Assembly: GCA_964017235.1 (NCBI GenBank)
Contig: OZ024929.1
Coordinates: 111,833,793 to 111,897,792 of the forward strand
Direction of reading: 5' to 3'
Length of the DNA: 64,000 bases
DNA from: Sabellastarte sp. h YS-2021
Lineage: Eukaryota > Annelida > Polychaeta > Sabellida > Sabellidae
Position numbers and translations under genes: made by a program. Below, one piece after another: positions 46,028 to 58,413 of the stretch; the first letter of the stretch is position 1, and the number at the start of each line of letters is the position of its first letter. A model generated the notes under the pieces. That model did not search any database, was not told where the DNA came from, and saw only the letters and a program-made list of their open reading frames with translations.

Positions 46028-46732
46028 CAGGGTTGGGAACAAATACGTATTTGTATTTGTATTTAAATACACCAATAATCCTGTATTTGTATTTGTATTT
46101 GAGGTTTTAAAAATATACATATTTGTATTTGATCACTGTATTTGGTTGTATTTGATCAAATACAGGTCAGTGCTAAAAATGTTCTTTTTTTCAGACCTTA
46201 AATTTGACAAAGGTAGTTGGTACTTATTCTGTCTCAATAAAATAGAATTGGATTCCAATAAAACTGAATTGAAGCTACAGGATTCTATTTATAAATAAAT
46301 TTTGGGAGTTTTTATTGCACTTTAGGGACAATTTCTAATTTTTGGAGGAAATCAGGTTTACAATTGTCTATTAATTTTTCTCTAAAGGGTTTATTTAGTG
46401 ATTCTGGTTATATTTTTAAAAATCTGTCAGCCCTTGTATGTTTCACAGTTATATTTTCAAATACTCTTTTATCTCCTTTGATGTATTGAATATATTTTGA
46501 CCCTTTGTTTCTTGTTTACCCTTTGTAATAACCTATTTATTAAGATAAAAGGATTCTGCTTTGCAACCAATTGCACTTTTTCCCTTCCCTTCAAGTTAGT
46601 TTAACAGTTACCAGAGCACAGATGACAGATCTAACTGTCTTTCGTCTGTACTCAGGACAGAACCTACTCAATTGTCCACTTAACTGTGGAAAATAATCTT
46701 ATGATCTTTAATCTGGTGATGCAGTTACCTTT

Positions 46733-46981
46733 GTGCTTCAAAGTAAATCTAAAATGCAATTCATTCCTTGGTTTGTCTATAAAATGGAGCTGTCAACCTA
46801 CCAAATTATTCAGTTTCATTACTTTGTTACAATGGCAATGTATGGAAAATCTCAAGTTTTTGAACATTTTGGACCAAAGCAACCAGAGAGTGATACTAGT
46901 TTCAAAGTGGAATGTAAACATCGTCATAAAAGTGTGATAGGATCAACAAAGGGGACTTCAAACCTTTTGGTGCACATGAAG
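46733..46981 (+). pseudogene. hAT transposase exon 1, BED zinc finger
   Basis: The frame ends VECKHRHKSVIG...TSNLLVHMK at a donor AAG|GTAAAT, continuing in phase as RHHPG in the exon starting at 50748. This is a BED-type finger (Cx2C ... HxxxxH), but the second cysteine is arginine (CKHR instead of CKHC), so zinc binding should be lost. The start codon is not certain; a Met at about 46832 also fits. Confidence 0.75.
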
Positions 46982-47104
46982 GTAAATTTATACTTATCTG
47001 ATATATTAAAATTGAAGGGAATTTAATCAGTTCAATAAACTATATCATAGATGGTATTTTACTTTCTTTGCATGTAAAACACACTTGAACAAGACCACTG
47101 CCGT

Positions 47105-50070
47105 GGTATGATCTCCCGCCGCACTACATCAAAAAGTAGGTCAACAACATATTTGACAAAACTCCTTTAAATTGAATAGTTTTGCTGTTGTAAATTATTT
47201 AAATCAAAAAAGTCAAAGTAGCTATTACTGAGTTTGGCCATCGAATGGCCACATTCCAGAGTTAGAGCCACTGAATGTACATATTCCGCAGTTATGTACA
47301 TGTAAGATATGCACTAAAAAGGTTTGGATATCTTCATTCCACCTCAAAGAAGGGGCCCAAGGTCTTACCCTTACCCTGTGCTTTTCCACAGGTTGGTTTG
47401 AAGCTCTCCCAAAAGTACGTGAATGAGTTATTTGAGAAAAATTGGCCATCTGCAATATTTTTAGAGATAATTCGCATATACTCATTTTCAGTAGGCGAGT
47501 AATTAGCTATGGGTCTGAAACTTCACTATGTGAACGCCCTTGCAAAAGTAGGTGAATGAGTTATTTGAGAAAAAATTGGCTATCTGCAATACTTTTCAGA
47601 GATAATTCGCATTTACTCATTTTGAGTAGGTGAGTAATTAGCTATGGGTGTGAAACTTCAAGTGAAAGCTCTCCCAAAAGTAGGTGAATGAGTTATTTGA
47701 GAAAAATTGGCTATCTGCAATACTTTTAGAGATAATTCGCATTTACTCATTTTGAGTAGGTGAGTAATTAGCTATGGGTGTGAAACTTCACCATGTGAAA
47801 GCTCTTCCAAAAGTATGTGAATGAGTTATTTCAGAAAAATTGGCTATCTGCAATACTTTTAGCGATAATTCGCATTTACTCATTTTCAGTAGGTGAGTAA
47901 TTAGCTATGGGTCTGAAACTTCACAATGTGAAAGGTCTCCCAAAAGTAGGTGAATGAGTTATTTGAGAAAAATTGGCTAAGTACAATACTTTTAAGAGAT
48001 AATTCGCATTTACTCATTTTGAGTAGGTGAGTAATTATCTACGGGTCTGAAACTTCACCATGTGAAAGCTCTCCCAAAAGTAGATGAATGAGTTATTTGA
48101 GAAAAAATTGGCTATCTGCAATACTTTTAGAGATAATTCGCATTTACTCATTTTGAGTAGGTGAGTAATTAGCTATGGGTCTGAAACTTCACCAAGTGAA
48201 AGCTCTCCCAAAAGTAGGTGAATGAGTTATTTGAGAAAAATTGGCTATCTGCAATACTTTTAGCGATAATTCACATTTACTCATTTTGAGTAGGTGAGTA
48301 ATTAGCTATGGGTCTGAAACTTCACCAAGTGAAAGTTCTCCCAAAAGTAGGTGAATGAGTTATTTGAGAAAAATTGGCTATCTGCAATACTTTTAGCGAT
48401 AATTCGCATTTACTCATTTTGAATAGGTGAGTAATTAGCTATGGGTCTGAAACTTCACCAAGTGAAAGTTCTCCCAAAAGTAGCTGAATGAGTTATTTGA
48501 GAAAAATTGGCCATCTGCAATACTTTTAGAGATAATTCGCATTTACTCATTTTCAGTAGCTGAGTAATTAGCTATGGGTCTGAAACTTCATCATGTGAAA
48601 GCTCTCCCAAAAGTAGGTGAACGAGTTATTTGAGAAAAATTGGCTATCTGCAATACTTTTAGCGATAATTCGCATTTACTCATTTTCAGTAGGTGAGTAA
48701 TTATCTATGGGTCTGAAACTTCACCATGTGAAAGCTCTCCCAAAAGTAGATGAAGGAGTTATTTCAGAAAAATTGGCTATCTGCAATACTTTTAGAGATA
48801 ATTTGCATTTACTCATTTTCAGTAGGTGAGTAATTAGCTACGAGTCTGAAACTTCACCATGTGAAAGCTCTCCCAAAAGTAGATGAATGACTTAAAAAGT
48901 AGATGAACAACTTGTTTGAGAGAAATTGTGTAGCTGCAATACTTTTGAAGATATAAGGCATTTACTCATTATGGTTATCATTAAAAATTGACAAAGTAGC
49001 TATTACGGTTTGCGAGATATTTGTCATTTTTCACATTTTCACCAAAAGTAGCAATAAAGTAGCCATTACTCACTTGTACATTGAGCAACAGTTGTGAAAC
49101 TTAAATATGTTACAGTTCACAAAAAAGTAGATGAACAACTTATTTGAGAGAAATTGTCTAGCTGCAATACTTTTGAAGATATAAGGCGTTTACTCATTAT
49201 GGTTATCATTAAAAATTGACAAAGTAGCTATTACTCACTTAGCTATGGAGATACACTTCCAAACTAGTGACCATGTTGTAGCTGTAGAGATAGTAGCTGA
49301 ACAACATATTGGAACAAAATTGTGTAGCTGCAATACTTTTGAAGATATAAGCCATTTACTCATTATGGTTATCATCAAAGTAGCTATTACTCAGTTAGCT
49401 ATGGAGTTACAGCTGTGAAAATTCACAATACAGTATATCCAAAAGATAGGTGAACAACATATTCAACAAAAATCCTCTATATTCAATAGTTTTTGAGTTA
49501 TAAGTGACTTGCTCAATGGTCAAATGTTAAACTTAGTATAGCTATTACTCAGTTAGCTATGGTGCTACACCTTGGACACCTCACCATGATATAGTACATG
49601 AAGGAGTTGTTGAACAACATATTTCAGGCCAATATTGTAAGTAACAGTTACAAAGACAAAATCAATTTACTCATTTTGCTCATTGTTAATAACAGAAAAT
49701 AGCTATTACTCACTTAGCTATGAAGATAGAACCCTAAAAATGGTACCATCTTGTAGGCATGGAGAAAGTAGCTGAACAACGTATTTTACAGAAACACTCT
49801 AAATGCAGTCGTTTTGGAGTTATGAGCACTTTACTCAAAGTAGCCAACATTGCTATTACTCACTTAGCTATGGTCCTAGGTGTGAAATAACAGCATCAAA
49901 TGAAAGGACATAAGCAATAAGGTCATCAAAAACATTGAAAAGGCCAAGGAGAAACAACCAGTGTGATGTACAGCCCTTTATAAAAGCGTGACACACACTC
50001 AATAACACACGAACACACGCACGGAATGAGTTTTATAATCTCCCGCCCGGCCGGCGGGAGATAATAAATG
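47105..50070 (+). mobile_element. Family B-type array element nested in the hAT intron
   Basis: The left end GATCTCCCGCCGCACTACAT and the right end ATCTCCCGCCCGGCCGGCGG then GAGATAAT share the inverted ATCTCCCGCC. The right end is a strong palindrome (CTCCCGCCCGGCCGGCGGGAG with one mismatch, 50039-50060), preceded by CACGCACGG. The inside holds a partial D-like piece (47319-47400), about eleven ~132 bp units (47400-48890) and ~150 bp units (48890-49880) like those at 24390-26400. No protein is encoded. Confidence 0.72.
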
Positions 50071-50747
50071 AGTGACACAACCATTGGGCCTAATTAGTAA
50101 AGGCATGCCCTATTGTATTTAAAGACAATGGCAGTGCTGGTTGAGGGATTGTTTACATCAATAGTCAAGTCAAGAAAATGGGTACAAGAATAATAATAAA
50201 CCATGCCCTGCCCCCACTGTCTGTTGGTGTCATATTAGGGGATTAATTTACACAATAGTGTTGAGTTTGGATTGGGGTTCATTATTATACAGTTTAATGT
50301 TTTCTAAAGGAAAAGACACCACTCCAAAAACATGTCATGCCAGAGAATTTTCAACTTTAAGGCACTACACATTCTTAATCCAATCTCTGTTTACTCTGTT
50401 TCTAAGTAAGATTGTAGTGGCATCTCTATTGCTTCCAATTTTCCCTTATAGTCATATTGAATTCTAAATGCCCAAACTTAAAATGGAAATAATGTCACAA
50501 TATATTTTGAAATATTGACAGTTATGAAGTAACACTGAATGAGTTCTTAAAAACATTATATATAGTATATAAAAGGGATTATATATAGGATGGCATTTTT
50601 AATGGGTATGCCAAAAATGGTGGGGTTTTAAATAGTGGTGCTTTTATGAGGGAATTTTTAGGATCCTCTGGCTTTCAACAGCAACCCTGTTTTAAATGTT
50701 ACTTTTCATTATTTGCCATTTTCTGATCATACATTTTCTTATTGCAG

Positions 50748-51658
50748 AGACATCATCCTGGGATCCACAAAAACCTGATTTCCAAGCCAGAACTGAGTTC
50801 AGCACAGCTTCCAGTTTCACAGTTCATAGCTGTCAGGCCTTCTAAGTGGAGCTCAACAGATCCATGTCAAAAAGAGTGTGAAGACCATCTCATCAACTTT
50901 GTGGCAGAAGATCTACAGGCTCTGTCAGTGGTGGAGAGTCGCTCCTTCAGATTGTTCACCGAGAAGCTCAATCCAAGCTTCAACATGCCATGTAGAAAGA
51001 TCTTCAGCAACAAGCTTATTCCTAAGAAGAAAGCCGACATGCAGAGCTCTATCATATCCAACCTGGGGAATACTCAACAAGTGTGTGTAACATTGGACAT
51101 CTGGACCAACAGGGATATGAGGTCTTACATTGGGATGACCTGTCATTACATAGAAAAGAACCAGCTGAAGAGTGCCATGCTAGCCTGTAGCCGATTTCGG
51201 GGAAGACACACAGCAGAATCAATCTCTGAGAAGTATGATGACATCCTGACCTCTTTTGAGTTGTGTGGTGCTGCCTGGCCTACAGATTAACCATGGTAGT
51301 TCTGACTCTGATGATGAAGAAGACACACCTGAAACCACAGAGCCCAGTGATCTCCTGGATTACATACCTGACCACTCTGCCAGAATTAACACCAAGCACA
51401 GCACTTCAGCAGGTAGAGAAGTATGTGTCAACAGGCTGCCTGGATGAGAACTCTGACCCACTACTCGACTGGAGTCAGAATGCACATCAATATCCAGAAC
51501 TTGCCAGACTGAGCTGCAAATACCTCATGATCCCAGCCTCAAGTGCACCTGTGGAAAGGCTATTTAGTGCAGCTGGCAAGATTTTCCGCCCTGACCGATG
51601 CAGGCTGTCTGATGAACGTTTTGAAGATCTCATGTTTTTGCGCTGTAATTCAGTGTAA
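50748..51658 (+). pseudogene. hAT transposase exon 2, internally deleted
   Basis: The acceptor TTTCTTATTGCAG precedes AGACATCATCC, which completes the BED finger (RHHPGIHKNL). The frame then has the N-terminal domain and the first catalytic Asp block (VCVTLDIWTNRDMRSYIGM), and stops at 51290. Further on, in other frames, come an acidic linker (SSDSDDEEDTPE) and the C-terminal dimerisation domain (SSAPVERLFSAAGKI, LSDERFEDLMFLRCN). The middle of the RNase H-like fold, including the second catalytic Asp and the helical insertion, is missing. It is therefore a deletion derivative that could only move if another element supplied transposase. Confidence 0.8.
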
Positions 51659-51829
51659 TATGGCTCTAATGAGAGACTCAAGGACAATTAAACTTCTTTT
51701 TCAACAAGTGTATTTGACCTGTGTGTATTTGTATTTGCAATTTGAAATCACAGCTGTATTTGTATTTGCTGTTGTAAAAATAAATGTATTTGTATTTGCA
51801 ACCTCTTCTCTGTATTTGTCCCAACTCTG

Positions 51830-51995
51830 CACACCATGATGTTGCACACCTACACCACCCAACCAATGTCCCTACCAAGGTTCAACTTCCTATACCTTAC
51901 GGACAAGCTTTTTCCCGCCACCCGCCCACATGCCATGGGTGAAAACAATACCCCAACAGTCCTTAAAGGCTGTGGGATAAAAATTACGTATTTTT
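51830..51995 (+). repeat. Family A right end, continuing after the hAT insertion
   Basis: CACACCATGATGTTGCACAC picks up the A unit interrupted at 46027. It runs to CCCGCCACCCGCCCACATG, CCATGGGTGAAAAC, the imperfect palindrome CAGTCCTTAAAGGCTG and TGGGATAAAAA, the standard family A 3' end. Confidence 0.75.
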
Positions 51996-52299
51996 ATGTA
52001 TACTCCTTTCTTACTTCAGTTGTGCGAATTACACTAAATCTGCAAAATTATGGATCATGTTCTTGCTTCAATAAAAATTTTTATTGAATTACACTTTTAT
52101 CATATTTTTGTCGTTTTCACTGTGTTTCTGATGAAAACTGGCATGTTTTGTTTTGGTAAATTTCAATTCCTGTTAGCGGTTGGGGATACGCTAGAACAAG
52201 AATGTTTTCATTATTCCGGATACAGTTTATCTGGCAAACAATATTACACCCCTGATAATGGCTAATATTGGAATATTTTTACATTCAATATCGATACCC

Positions 52300-52475
52300 A
52301 CACAGCCAAACGATTTACCCAGTCTCAACATCTTACATATCACAGTTTCAGAGATACAGCTTAGATAAACTATTTCCAGCCAAAATTCCATCAGCCGATC
52401 CTCCCATCTGGACGCCATGGGTGAAAAAAAAAACAACCTGCACAACCCTTTAAGGCTGTGGGATAAAAACTTAAC
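52300..52475 (+). repeat. Second truncated family A 3' end
   Basis: CAACATCTTACATATCACAG, TTTCAGAGATACAGCTTAG, GACGCCATGGGTGAAAAA and CCCTTTAAGGCTGTGGGATA match the last unit and terminus of family A. It is more diverged than the other copies. Confidence 0.6.
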
Positions 52476-52637
52476 TGCATGATTTTACCACTTTGTTGGT
52501 TGATTTCTAAATATTAGTTGTCATTTATTTAATTTTTTGTTTGACATGATAAAGGGTTAATGTTATAGAATAGTTACCTCTAAAAGCAGAGAAAACCACT
52601 TTCATAAGGAACTAGATTGGGCCAACTCGGCGCCAAC

Positions 52638-55600
52638 ATATCCCCAGACAGGTCATCACTCACGCCACAGGTTTTGATCGGGAATTTTTTAAAACATAAT
52701 TACCCATTATTATATGAACTTCAGCACATCAATCTACTCTGTTTATATCTCCCCAAGGAAGATGGTGTATCCCCAGACGCCGAATACATAACTCAAATTA
52801 TATTTTCAATCTTCCTGCAATGATAACTCTAAACCTATTTTCAAAGTATTTAAATGATTGATGATTGAATGTCCATTCTAAAATAATAATCCCAAAAGAG
52901 CATATCTGTTTCTATATTTGTTGACAAATAAAATATTATTTTTAACTCAACTCATCATATTTTTCAATCTTCCTTCAAAGTATTTAAATGATTGATGATT
53001 CAATGTCCATTCTAAAATTCATAATCCCAAAAGCGCATATCTGTTTCTATATTTGTTCACAAATAAAATATTATTTAAAAAAAAATTATTTATATTATTA
53101 TTTTATTATATTATTTTTAGAATTTGCAAATTGTTTTCAGTTATTCATTTCCTCTATACCTATATATGTGGTCCATATATATGCAACCTAAATATGTGAC
53201 ACAATCTCAGTTCTGACTCCCCTTTGTGTTATATGTAATGAAGCCCACCACCTCCCACCCCCACCCCTCTCCCCTTCTCCACACCTCTCTCACTATTACA
53301 CAAGATCTGCAACCCCATTGAGTTCTTTGTTTCTCATCTGATATCATTAAATACCTTTGTTTATTTAGTGTCACTCAATATAGCTAGAGGTCCCAGAGGT
53401 GGGTGGGGGGAATCCGGGTGGGGGATGTGGGTTGAGCATAAATGGTAAACAAACAATCTATATAAAAGGGGTACTCAAATACAAAAAGAATTGAGAATTT
53501 TAAGTATGTGATTATCAACTGAAATGAGTTCATAACTGTAGGAGCTGTGCCAAAATTAACTGAGGCAAGTTGAATAAAACTGGGCTAGTTGAGGGTTAAA
53601 AATCCCCTAGTTTTACTACATAAGGATATAATTTCATTAATATTGGGACTTAAAGCTCACTTAAAGTGTCCATTTTGTCTACTTCAATATGTTTCACCAG
53701 TTTCATTTTAAAAAGTGAAAAACTCAGCAAGCAGAGGTATAAGACACAAAAATAAGTTCTTAAAAGACTAAGATAGCCATAACATTATTAATATTCAAAA
53801 TTTAAATAGACAGGCATTTCCTTTTAAAAATTCAAAGATTTCAGCTCTATAACCCACATAGTTTGACAGTTACTGGGCTTTAAAGTGGCATAATATCCAT
53901 AAATTGGGTTTCTGTGGGCATTTTACAATTGTTAAAGAGACCTTAGCAATTAAACTACAGATCTGAAACTTTTTGGGGGGACATACATAACAAACAAAAA
54001 TCATATATAATACAGTTTAAGACTTGTCACACTAAGCATTTCCAAATAACAGGGCAAAATACGGAAAAAATGTCAAAAAAGGCACTTGGGCGAGTGTCTA
54101 TGGCCCTCATACACAGGTTAAATGTCTACTAAAAACCTTGATTTTCGGCATATGTAAAAAGGACATAATAATGCATTCCCAGATGGGATTTCAGCTCCAT
54201 CAATCACATAGTTTAACAGTTACAGGGCTTAAAGGTGGTAAAAAGTCCAAATATTGGGTCTCTGTGGGCCTTTTAGAGATCTCGATGTGGCTTTCAAATT
54301 AAAGCTTCAGACTTAAAATTTGTTACATACTAAGATTACACATAGAATATGTATCTAATAAAGTTTGAAACTTCTCAGACTTACCATTTGCAAGTTACAG
54401 AGCAAAATATGTGAAAAATGTCTTAAAAGGGTCACTCAGGTGGGTGTTAAAGGTCCTCATACACAAGTTAAATGTCTACTTGAAGCCTTGATTTTTGGCA
54501 CATGTAAAAAGAACATAATAATGTATTCCCAGATGAGATTTCAGCTCTATCAGTCACATAGTTTAACAGTCACAGGCCTTAAAATTGGCAAAAAGTCCAA
54601 ATACTGGGTCTTTATGGGGCCTTCTAGAGACCTAAATGTGGCCTTCAAATTAAAGCTTCAGACTTAAAATTTGTCACATACTAAGATTACACATAGAATA
54701 TGCATCTAATACAGTTTGAAACTTCTTAGACTTACCATTTCCAAGTTACAGGGAAAAATATGTGAAAAATGTCTAAAAATGGTCACTCGGGTGGGGATTT
54801 ATGGTCCTCATACACAGGTTAAATGTCTTCTTAAAGCCTTAATTTTTGGCACATATAAATATAACATACTAATATCTTCTCAGATAGGATTTGAGCTCTA
54901 TCAGTCACATAGTTTGACAGTCACAGGGCTTAAAAGTAGCAAAAAGTTCAAATATTGGGTCTTTGGGAGCCTTTTAGAGACCTCAATTTGACCTTCAAAA
55001 TTAAAGCTTCAGACTTAAAATCTGTTACATACTAAGATTACACACAGAATATATATCTAATACAGTTTGAAACTTCTCAGACTTACCATTTCCAAGTTAC
55101 AGGGAAAAAGATGTGAAAAATGTTTTATAAGGGTCACTCGGGTGGGTGTTTATGGTCCTGATACAGAGGTTAACTGTCTATTAAAGGCCTAAATGTTGGG
55201 GCACATATAAGAAAACACATAGATATATTCCCAGATGATATTTAACTTAGATGAGAGACATAGTTTGAAAGCTACAGTGCTTGAAAGTGGCAAAAAGTGC
55301 ATAAATTGGGTCTCTGTGGGCACTTTTGAGACCTTAAGTCGACCCCTTTGGGTAAACCTACAGCCCTAAAATTTTCTACAGACAAGGATTACATATCAAA
55401 GTTATACCTAGCGCAGTTTGAGACTCATCAGAATTATCACTTCCAAATTATAGGGCAAAATATGTGTAAAGTATAGCAAAAAATCCCTAAGTGGGGGTAT
55501 TTATGGGCCTCAAACACAATTTTCTCCTCAACTTAAAGTCATGATTTTCGGCACATGTACTAAGAACATATTAATGTGTTGTCAGGTAAAATTTCAGCCA

Positions 55601-55869
55601 GCTGAGCATCATAGTTTGTGACCTACAGGGCTCTAAGTGGCCAAAAGTGCAATTTCTGACCTTAAGGTGGCCATAAGTTCTTTTTTACTGGGAGTTTAAG
55701 GTCACCTTAAAATAGGGATCTTCCTTTGGGCACCCTTAACATGTGTACCAAGTTTGAAAAAAAAAAATTAATTTGTTTTTGAGTTATCGCGTCCACAAGG
55801 AAATTTCTACGGCGGCGGCGGCGCGACGGACCTGAATCCAATATATCCCCGACTTTCGTCTGGGGATAT
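52638..55869 (+). mobile_element. Family E element with ~350 bp tandem units
   Basis: The left end has ATATCCCCAGAC (52638-52649). The right end has a CpG-rich block (CTACGGCGGCGGCGGCGCGA) and the hairpin ATATCCCCGACTTTCGTC then TGGGGATAT (55843-55869), giving an asymmetric terminal inverted repeat. Inside, about five units of 348-351 bases (equivalent points near 54020, 54368, 54719, 55070, 55415) contain CAGACTTACCATTTCCAAG, GGTCACTCGGGTGGG and AGTTTGACAGTTACAGGGC. Near 55690 there is the 15 bp palindrome TTAAGGTCACCTTAA. No protein was recognised; frames repeating every 351 bases are by-products. Confidence 0.68.
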
Positions 55870-56431
55870 AAATATTATGAATAAAGTAAATCTTGGTATA
55901 TACTTCTCAACTTCATGAGCATTAGACATATTTTACTGAAATTATTAGGAATTCTGCATCTTTACCAACCAAATGAGTATTCACTCGTATATATAAAATA
56001 TTTTTGTATATCTACTGAACAAAAAAATTGATTGCTTAATCAATATCTGAAATTTTAAGTCCATCAGGTTTCACTTATGTTTTGCCACATATTTGTTGTC
56101 ATAATTTACAAGGTAAAGTCTAGAGGTACCAAGTATATTCAAGTTAGAAAATATTGAGTACTTTTTCTTTCTACTGACAACAATTTGTATTCGGGTAGCA
56201 AAGTTCAGGTTTTTCACTCCATTCACTTGTTGGGGGTTTAGATTGTCAACATTTGATGAGCATATTCTAATGTTGGGTGCAAAAAAGTATGCAACAAAAA
56301 AAGTGCACAATCTAATTCTTTGAGTATACTGGCTATTTATCCCAAGTTTCTTTGAATAGCGTGACTCAAATTCCCTGAACAGGATGGTAGTCTCTCACAG
56401 GTTCCAGGTTCATCTTTTTAATGGGTGACAT
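55870..56431 (-). other. TRIC intron, unassigned
   Basis: No repeat or domain was recognised between the family E element and the MITE cluster. Confidence 0.45.
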
Positions 56432-56680
56432 TAGGGCAGGGTGGGCAGCAGATTTTCCATTTCTGTATCCAGCCAGTGTGAAAAAGTACCGATTCCAGGA
56501 TTCAGAAAGAATTGAATTTTAGCATTGTAATTTCCTCAGATTTCTGGTTTACTTCTAATACTTTACGTTATCTCACAATTTTATATACCGACATTCGAAA
56601 TACCGACTGTAAAGTGTTGCCACAGTGTTGAAGTAAATTGGTCTTGATACCTAGATACCGGTGAGACCGACCCTGCCCTA
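56432..56680. mobile_element. hAT-like MITE (TAGGGCAGGGTCGGT family), 249 bp
   Basis: Ends TAGGGCAGGGTGGGCAG and CCGACCCTGCCCTA are inverted repeats. The flanks are GGTGACAT (56424-56431) and GGTGACGT (56681-56688), an 8 bp duplication with one mismatch. The interior (ATTTCCTCAGATTTCTGGTT, ATACTTTACGTTATCTCACA) matches the MITE at 57547-57916. Confidence 0.8.
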
Positions 56681-56929
56681 GGTGACGTGATGACACATAT
56701 TCATATTCCTGGGTTAAAAACGTAAGAGTGATGTGTAAACTGATTAGATATTTTAAAATTTAATATATATCATGTAACTTGTACACGTGAAACATCTAAA
56801 TGATCCACGTGAGCATCTGCTGATTTGCAGGGCTGCAAGAGAGCCCGAAAATGCGCCTTGATTCCTCGTTTTTGAAGAATCGACTCGGACTCGGTTAATC
56901 GCTTGATTATCGCCCACAAAATAAACTGC

Positions 56930-57306
56930 TAGTGGTGTGAACGGTAAACCGGTATACCGCAATTCGTTTCATTTAGGTAGAAATGATGAAATCCGCAAAG
57001 AATATTTAAGTACCGGTAATTGAAAACGTCATTATATTAGGCTTTCTGCTGGTTAATACTTCATCAAAACAATAAAGAACGTATATATTTGAGGAAACAT
57101 CTTACATTTTTACTTTATATTATGGTAAATGAAGTTTACAAACTTCAAAATATCTCGCGAATCCATGTTTCCTATTGGGAATATTGCTCATGTATGCTCG
57201 CGTAAATTTTTTTACCATATCTCTGCACACATTCGAAATCCCGGATTTCATTTGGTTTCAAAGCCCCGGAAACCGGTTTTAATTTTCAGAACCGGTCTGA
57301 CCACTA
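56930..57306. mobile_element. Nested MITE, ends TAGTGGTG, 377 bp
   Basis: Inserted in the carrier MITE with the 8 bp duplication TAAACTGC (56922-56929 and 57307-57314). Ends TAGTGGTGTGAACGGT and ACCGGTCTGACCACTA are inverted. The sister carrier at 61005 shows a single AAACTGC at this point (empty site near 61090-61097). Confidence 0.85.
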
Positions 57307-57546
57307 TAAACTGCTTCACATTTTGACATATCACGCCTTATAAAATGGTTACAAAGCACACAACAGGAAAGAAGTTTGATAATTTATTGAATTTTGGTAA
57401 AAAGACGCATTTATAATGCAAAATATAAGAAATTTTAACCATCTTTATATTGCGAGATTTGAGGCGTCTTCAAAATAAGTTATAATAAAATGCTGTCTTA
57501 TAAAACATTGTTACACAAAGAATTAAAGTTTGCAAAAACTTAAAAT

Positions 57547-57916
57547 TAGGGCAGGGTCGGTAGCAGATTTTTCATTTCGGTATCCCGCCAGTGTAAATCC
57601 GTACCGATTCCGGGATACCGAAAGAAGAAATTGTGTTCTAGCATATCCCCAATCGAATAGGCCCACCAACCGGAAGTAAGTTTCGCGAAAAGAAAACATT
57701 GCAGTTCTGAAAGAAATCACTATAAAAGTGCTGAAATATATAAAAATAAGGGATAAAAGTTTGTAATTTCTTCAGATTTGAGGTTTGTTTCTAATACTTT
57801 ACGTTTTCTCACAATATTATATGCTGACTTTCGAAATACCAGCTGTAAAGTGTCACCACGGTGTTGAAGTGAATTGGTCTCGATACCGAGATACCGGTGT
57901 TACCGACCCTGCCCTA
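57547..57916. mobile_element. Nested MITE, ends TAGGGCAGGGTCGGT, 370 bp
   Basis: Flanked by CTTAAAAT at 57539-57546 and 57917-57924. The right end CCGACCCTGCCCTA is the inverse of the left. It belongs to the same family as the MITE at 56432-56680. Confidence 0.87.
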
Positions 57917-57924
57917 CTTAAAAT

Positions 57925-58413
57925 TAGGGATGGGTCGGTAGTTCCGGTATCTCGGTATCGAGACCATTTTACTGAAATACCGTGACGAGATTATAAAACC
58001 GCCACTTCGTTTGTCAACATATATAATTGAAGGAAGAGTTAAAATATTAGAAACATACCCAAAATCTGAAGAAATTATAAACTTTTATCCCCATATTTTC
58101 GTCCATTTGCAGCCTTTTATAGCGAAACGTTGAGAACTGCCATGTTTTGGTTACGACACTTTATAACCTAAATCTCGCTTGACAACACATAAAATAGAAG
58201 GAAAACTTAAAATATTGGGAACAAACAAGAAATCTGAAGAAATTATATAGGTTTCTCTCATATTTTGGGCATTTGGGGACTTTAATTGCGATGTCGTTAA
58301 GAGGAAATGTCCATGTTTGATTGGGGTGTACTAAAACGCGGAGTCCCGGAATCGGTACGGTTTTGCATTGGCAACCTCCCGATGTACACATTTTTGGTAC
58401 CGACCCATCCCTA
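57925..58413. mobile_element. Nested MITE, ends TAGGGATGGGTCGGT, 489 bp
   Basis: It starts directly after the second CTTAAAAT and is followed by a third CTTAAAAT at 58414-58421. The right end is ACCGACCCATCCCTA. It is a relative of the neighbouring MITE that hit the duplicated target. Confidence 0.87.

Larger units (their letters stand above)
46028..51829 (+). mobile_element. hAT transposon with BED-finger transposase, inserted in family A
   Basis: Ends CAGGGTTGGGAACAAATAC and, inward from the right, CAGAGTTGGGACAAATAC are terminal inverted repeats of hAT type. The 8 bp target duplication CACACCAT lies at 46020-46027 and 51830-51837. Both subterminal regions are packed with GTATTTGTATTTG repeats, likely transposase-binding sites. 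It encodes a broken two-exon transposase and carries a large B-type array inside the transposase intron. Confidence 0.9.

Noticed and set aside
54365..54991. Two similar frames of 91-100 codons 351 bases apart
   Set aside because: Same reason: family E tandem units, no domain.
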